Shown here piece by piece: positions 4,675 to 6,552 of a DNA stretch of 6,552 nt. This DNA comes from Fimbriimonadia bacterium (lineage in GTDB: Bacteria; Armatimonadota; Fimbriimonadia; Fimbriimonadales; Fimbriimonadaceae): assembly GCA_029824495.1 (NCBI GenBank), contig JALGXY010000447.1:1-6552 (forward strand), in the 5' to 3' direction. The notes under the pieces are model-generated. The model searched no databases. It was not told the DNA's origin and was given only the letters and a program-made list of their open reading frames with translations. Both the position numbers and the translations under genes were made by a program. Position 1 is the first letter of the stretch; each line of letters begins with the position of its first letter.

Positions 4675-6552
4675 TCAACGCCGGACCATGTCAGCGCCGT
4701 TCATCGACCAGTCGTTTGCAAACCAGCCAGCCATTCGCACTCCCGATGACCCTTCAATGAGCATCGAAGAATCGGCGACAAACAGGTCTGGGAAGTGGAC
4801 GCCCGCCAGGAAGTAGTTGAACGCCATGGTCAGCTTTTGGCCTTTGACCCCAGAACCAGAAACAACGCCCACCTGCGCCGTGTCCGAGTCCGGCCGAGGC
4901 CGAACCATCAGAACCGCCAGGTCATCACCGCCGATCCTGTCTGTCGGAAGGTGGACGCCCTTTCGATCGATCTGGACGGGCGAGTCCTTCAGGAGTGCGT
5001 CCCAGCAGGTGACCGTATCCGAGTTGCCATAAACGATCACGCTCTGGTCTCTGAAATCAGCCAGCCTGAAGTCGCGATCTGCGATAATTTCGACATCGCC
5101 GTTTCCGCGGTACCACCAGGCCTGCGAATCGAACCGCGCTTTGGCGTAGCTCCAGGCGTTCTCCTCATCGGTGCCTCCAGTCGCATAGACAAAGACAAAG
5201 TTGTTGTCGAACGCCTTCTTAAACCAGCCGTTTCTGGCCGGGTACTTGTCGCTCGTCTTAGCCTGATCAGCCACCCAGCCTGCACCTGTCTTCCTAACAG
5301 TCACCTTGCCGTCGGCTCCGATCGGGAGGTCTTCGATCGTCTGCCCGTCAAGAACCAGCTTGAGAGATCGGCTCTTGTCAAAGTGATTCAGTGTAAATGT
5401 CATGAGCGTGACGTTCTTGGTTTCGCCTTTGACGCGAGAGAGCGGGGCAGACTGCTCTAGATTGACCATCGAAGGCGCGCCGGCGATGCCCTGCTGCTGA
5501 ACCTCCACCCACTGATTCTGCGAAGCAACACTTGGTGAACAGGTCCAGAACTCGACATTCTTTGCCTCTGCTGGCATCGTTCTGCGATGCCGCGCAAAGA
5601 ACTGGAACAGCGGCGGATAGTCCACGCAGTCGGCTCCTGGATCGTCGGTCATGTCGTACCAGTGGCCGCCGCCCGGCTCTTCATGGAAATCGAGGTCTTT
5701 GTGGAATTCCCCGAGCTTCTCTCTCATGTCCCTTGCCAGGCTGATCGGCACTGTTCTGTCGGCATCGCCATGCAGAACATAGATACCATGCTGCTTGTAA
5801 TTGCGGATCACTTTAAGCGGGTTTGAAACGTTGTACGCCCGGGCAAGCAGAGTCTCGATCGGGTCATCGCTCGCATCGACTCCACCGCCTCCATAAAGAC
5901 CGAAATGAACCCAGCCGGCGCAGGGAGCGATAGCTGCCCACTGGTCAGGGTGCATCGACCCGAGGTACCAGGTGCCGTGACCACCCATCGAGTGGCCGGT
6001 CAGATAGATCCTCTGTTCGTCAGGCTGATAGATGCGCTTTGCTTCAGCCAACACTTCGAGAGCATCCTGCTGACCCCAATCTTCCCAGTCGAACCCATAA
6101 GGCCGCCGGTTCGTTGCTGCCGCAAGTGTGCCCCACGACTTTGAGCCGTAGGCCCCTGCTTGATTCGTCGCTTCGACACTCGCTCCGTGAACGCTCAAGA
6201 AGAGAGCACTTTCGCCTGCCTCATGATCTTGAGAGGATGGCTGCACCGCAAAATACTGAAGGCTGTTGTCGATCTTCGAAAAGAACGTTCGCTTATGCAT
6301 CTGCCTCGCCGTTCGAGTGCGGATGTTCAGGTCGATGCTTGCACCTGTGCTCAGTTTCAGACTGCCCTTCGTGCTGCCGCTTTCAGCCAAGGTCGGCCTC
6401 GGTATGGGAAAGGCGAGTTTGCGGCTCGAGAGAGGCGGAATCACGGAAGGACTGCTCGTATTCTTCCCTTCGCCCAGATCAGCAGAAAGAGTCACCGTCT
6501 GTGGCTCCTGCGATGAGTTGATGACGACGGCAGCACCCCAAAGCTCGCTTGA
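4675..6552 (-). CDS. Large alpha/beta hydrolase (prolyl-oligopeptidase/esterase type) with long C-terminal extension, N-terminus beyond window
   Basis: The frame is open through the right edge: codons before the apparent GTG at 6495 read SSELWGAAVVINSSQEPQTV, a smooth continuation of a beta-sandwich-like sequence, so that GTG is not the start. 625 residues are visible. About 1-100 are beta-rich. About 115-325 form the alpha/beta hydrolase core: LFLSVHGAS, then the nucleophile Ser188 in GHSMGG (codon 5989-5991), Asp265 in HGDADRTVP and His297 in GGGHWYD, a complete triad. This core resembles PHB-depolymerase-like esterases and S9-type peptidases, so ester or peptide hydrolysis is expected, substrate unknown. 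About 335-625 are a further region with NGWFKKAFDNNFVFVYATGG, an Asp/Arg-rich stretch (IIADRDFRLADF), VIVYGNSDT and a closing LAVLMVRPRP...FNYFLAGVHFPDLF. It resembles the C-terminal extension of large hydrolases seen in Planctomycetes-like genomes (recalled, not checked). A signal peptide, if any, is off-window. Confidence 0.9.
   Translation of the reverse strand, partial: SSELWGAAVVINSSQEPQTVTLSADLGEGKNTSSPSVIPPLSSRKLAFPIPRPTLAESGSTKGSLKLSTGASIDLNIRTRTARQMHKRTFFSKIDNSLQYFAVQPSSQDHEAGESALFLSVHGASVEATNQAGAYGSKSWGTLAAATNRRPYGFDWEDWGQQDALEVLAEAKRIYQPDEQRIYLTGHSMGGHGTWYLGSMHPDQWAAIAPCAGWVHFGLYGGGGVDASDDPIETLLARAYNVSNPLKVIRNYKQHGIYVLHGDADRTVPISLARDMREKLGEFHKDLDFHEEPGGGHWYDMTDDPGADCVDYPPLFQFFARHRRTMPAEAKNVEFWTCSPSVASQNQWVEVQQQGIAGAPSMVNLEQSAPLSRVKGETKNVTLMTFTLNHFDKSRSLKLVLDGQTIEDLPIGADGKVTVRKTGAGWVADQAKTSDKYPARNGWFKKAFDNNFVFVYATGGTDEENAWSYAKARFDSQAWWYRGNGDVEIIADRDFRLADFRDQSVIVYGNSDTVTCWDALLKDSPVQIDRKGVHLPTDRIGGDDLAVLMVRPRPDSDTAQVGVVSGSGVKGQKLTMAFNYFLAGVHFPDLFVADSSMLIEGSSGVRMAGWFANDWSMNGADMVRR

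Noticed and set aside
4795..5460. A 221-codon plus-strand frame opposite the hydrolase
   Set aside because: The minus-strand frame here continues a recognisable hydrolase protein. The plus translation has no coherent fold signs and no ribosome site, so it is a shadow.
6039..6521. Plus-strand frames of 160 and 118 codons near the right edge
   Set aside because: They sit opposite the hydrolase and are rich in Arg, Ser and Cys, as expected from reading a gene backwards.

Overview
This window holds six protein-coding genes of an ordinary bacterial chromosome, packed tightly and moderately GC-rich. I see no rRNA, tRNA, CRISPR array, insertion sequence, phage gene or plasmid gene. Nothing in it fixes the taxonomy. 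The mix of secreted S9 (DPP4-like) peptidase, large multidomain esterase/peptidase-like hydrolase, two-domain VOC protein and a secreted protein of no recognised family is what I would expect from a free-living heterotroph such as Armatimonadota (Fimbriimonas-like), Planctomycetota or Acidobacteriota. That placement is inference only.

Layout, left to right. (1) Bases 1-360, plus strand: the 3' part or whole of a small membrane protein with two transmembrane segments, open to the left edge. (2) Bases 333-3848, minus strand: a probable three-gene operon read right to left. It runs from a five-helix EamA/DMT-type half transporter, through a secreted S9 serine peptidase that starts inside the transporter's stop codon (ATGA overlap), to a cytosolic two-domain VOC (glyoxalase/dioxygenase fold) protein 67 bases further on with its own Shine-Dalgarno sequence. 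The VOC gene ends 28 bases inside the convergent membrane-protein gene. (3) Bases 3849-3957: a divergent promoter region. (4) Bases 3958-4611, plus strand: a 217-residue secreted protein of unknown function. (5) Bases 4635-4668: a perfect 15-bp hairpin between convergent genes, probably a bidirectional terminator. (6) Bases 4675-6552, minus strand: a large alpha/beta hydrolase with a GHSMGG nucleophile motif and a long C-terminal extension, whose 5' end lies beyond the right edge.

How the genes fit together: the transporter, exported peptidase and VOC protein are probably transcribed together, but no shared pathway is evident. Two exported or probably exported serine hydrolases of different families lie within 5.4 kb, which fits a lifestyle of degrading external peptides or esters. 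I found no convincing new multi-gene system. The parts with least explanation are the secreted 217-residue protein with its methionine-rich middle, and the long C-terminal module of the right-hand hydrolase.
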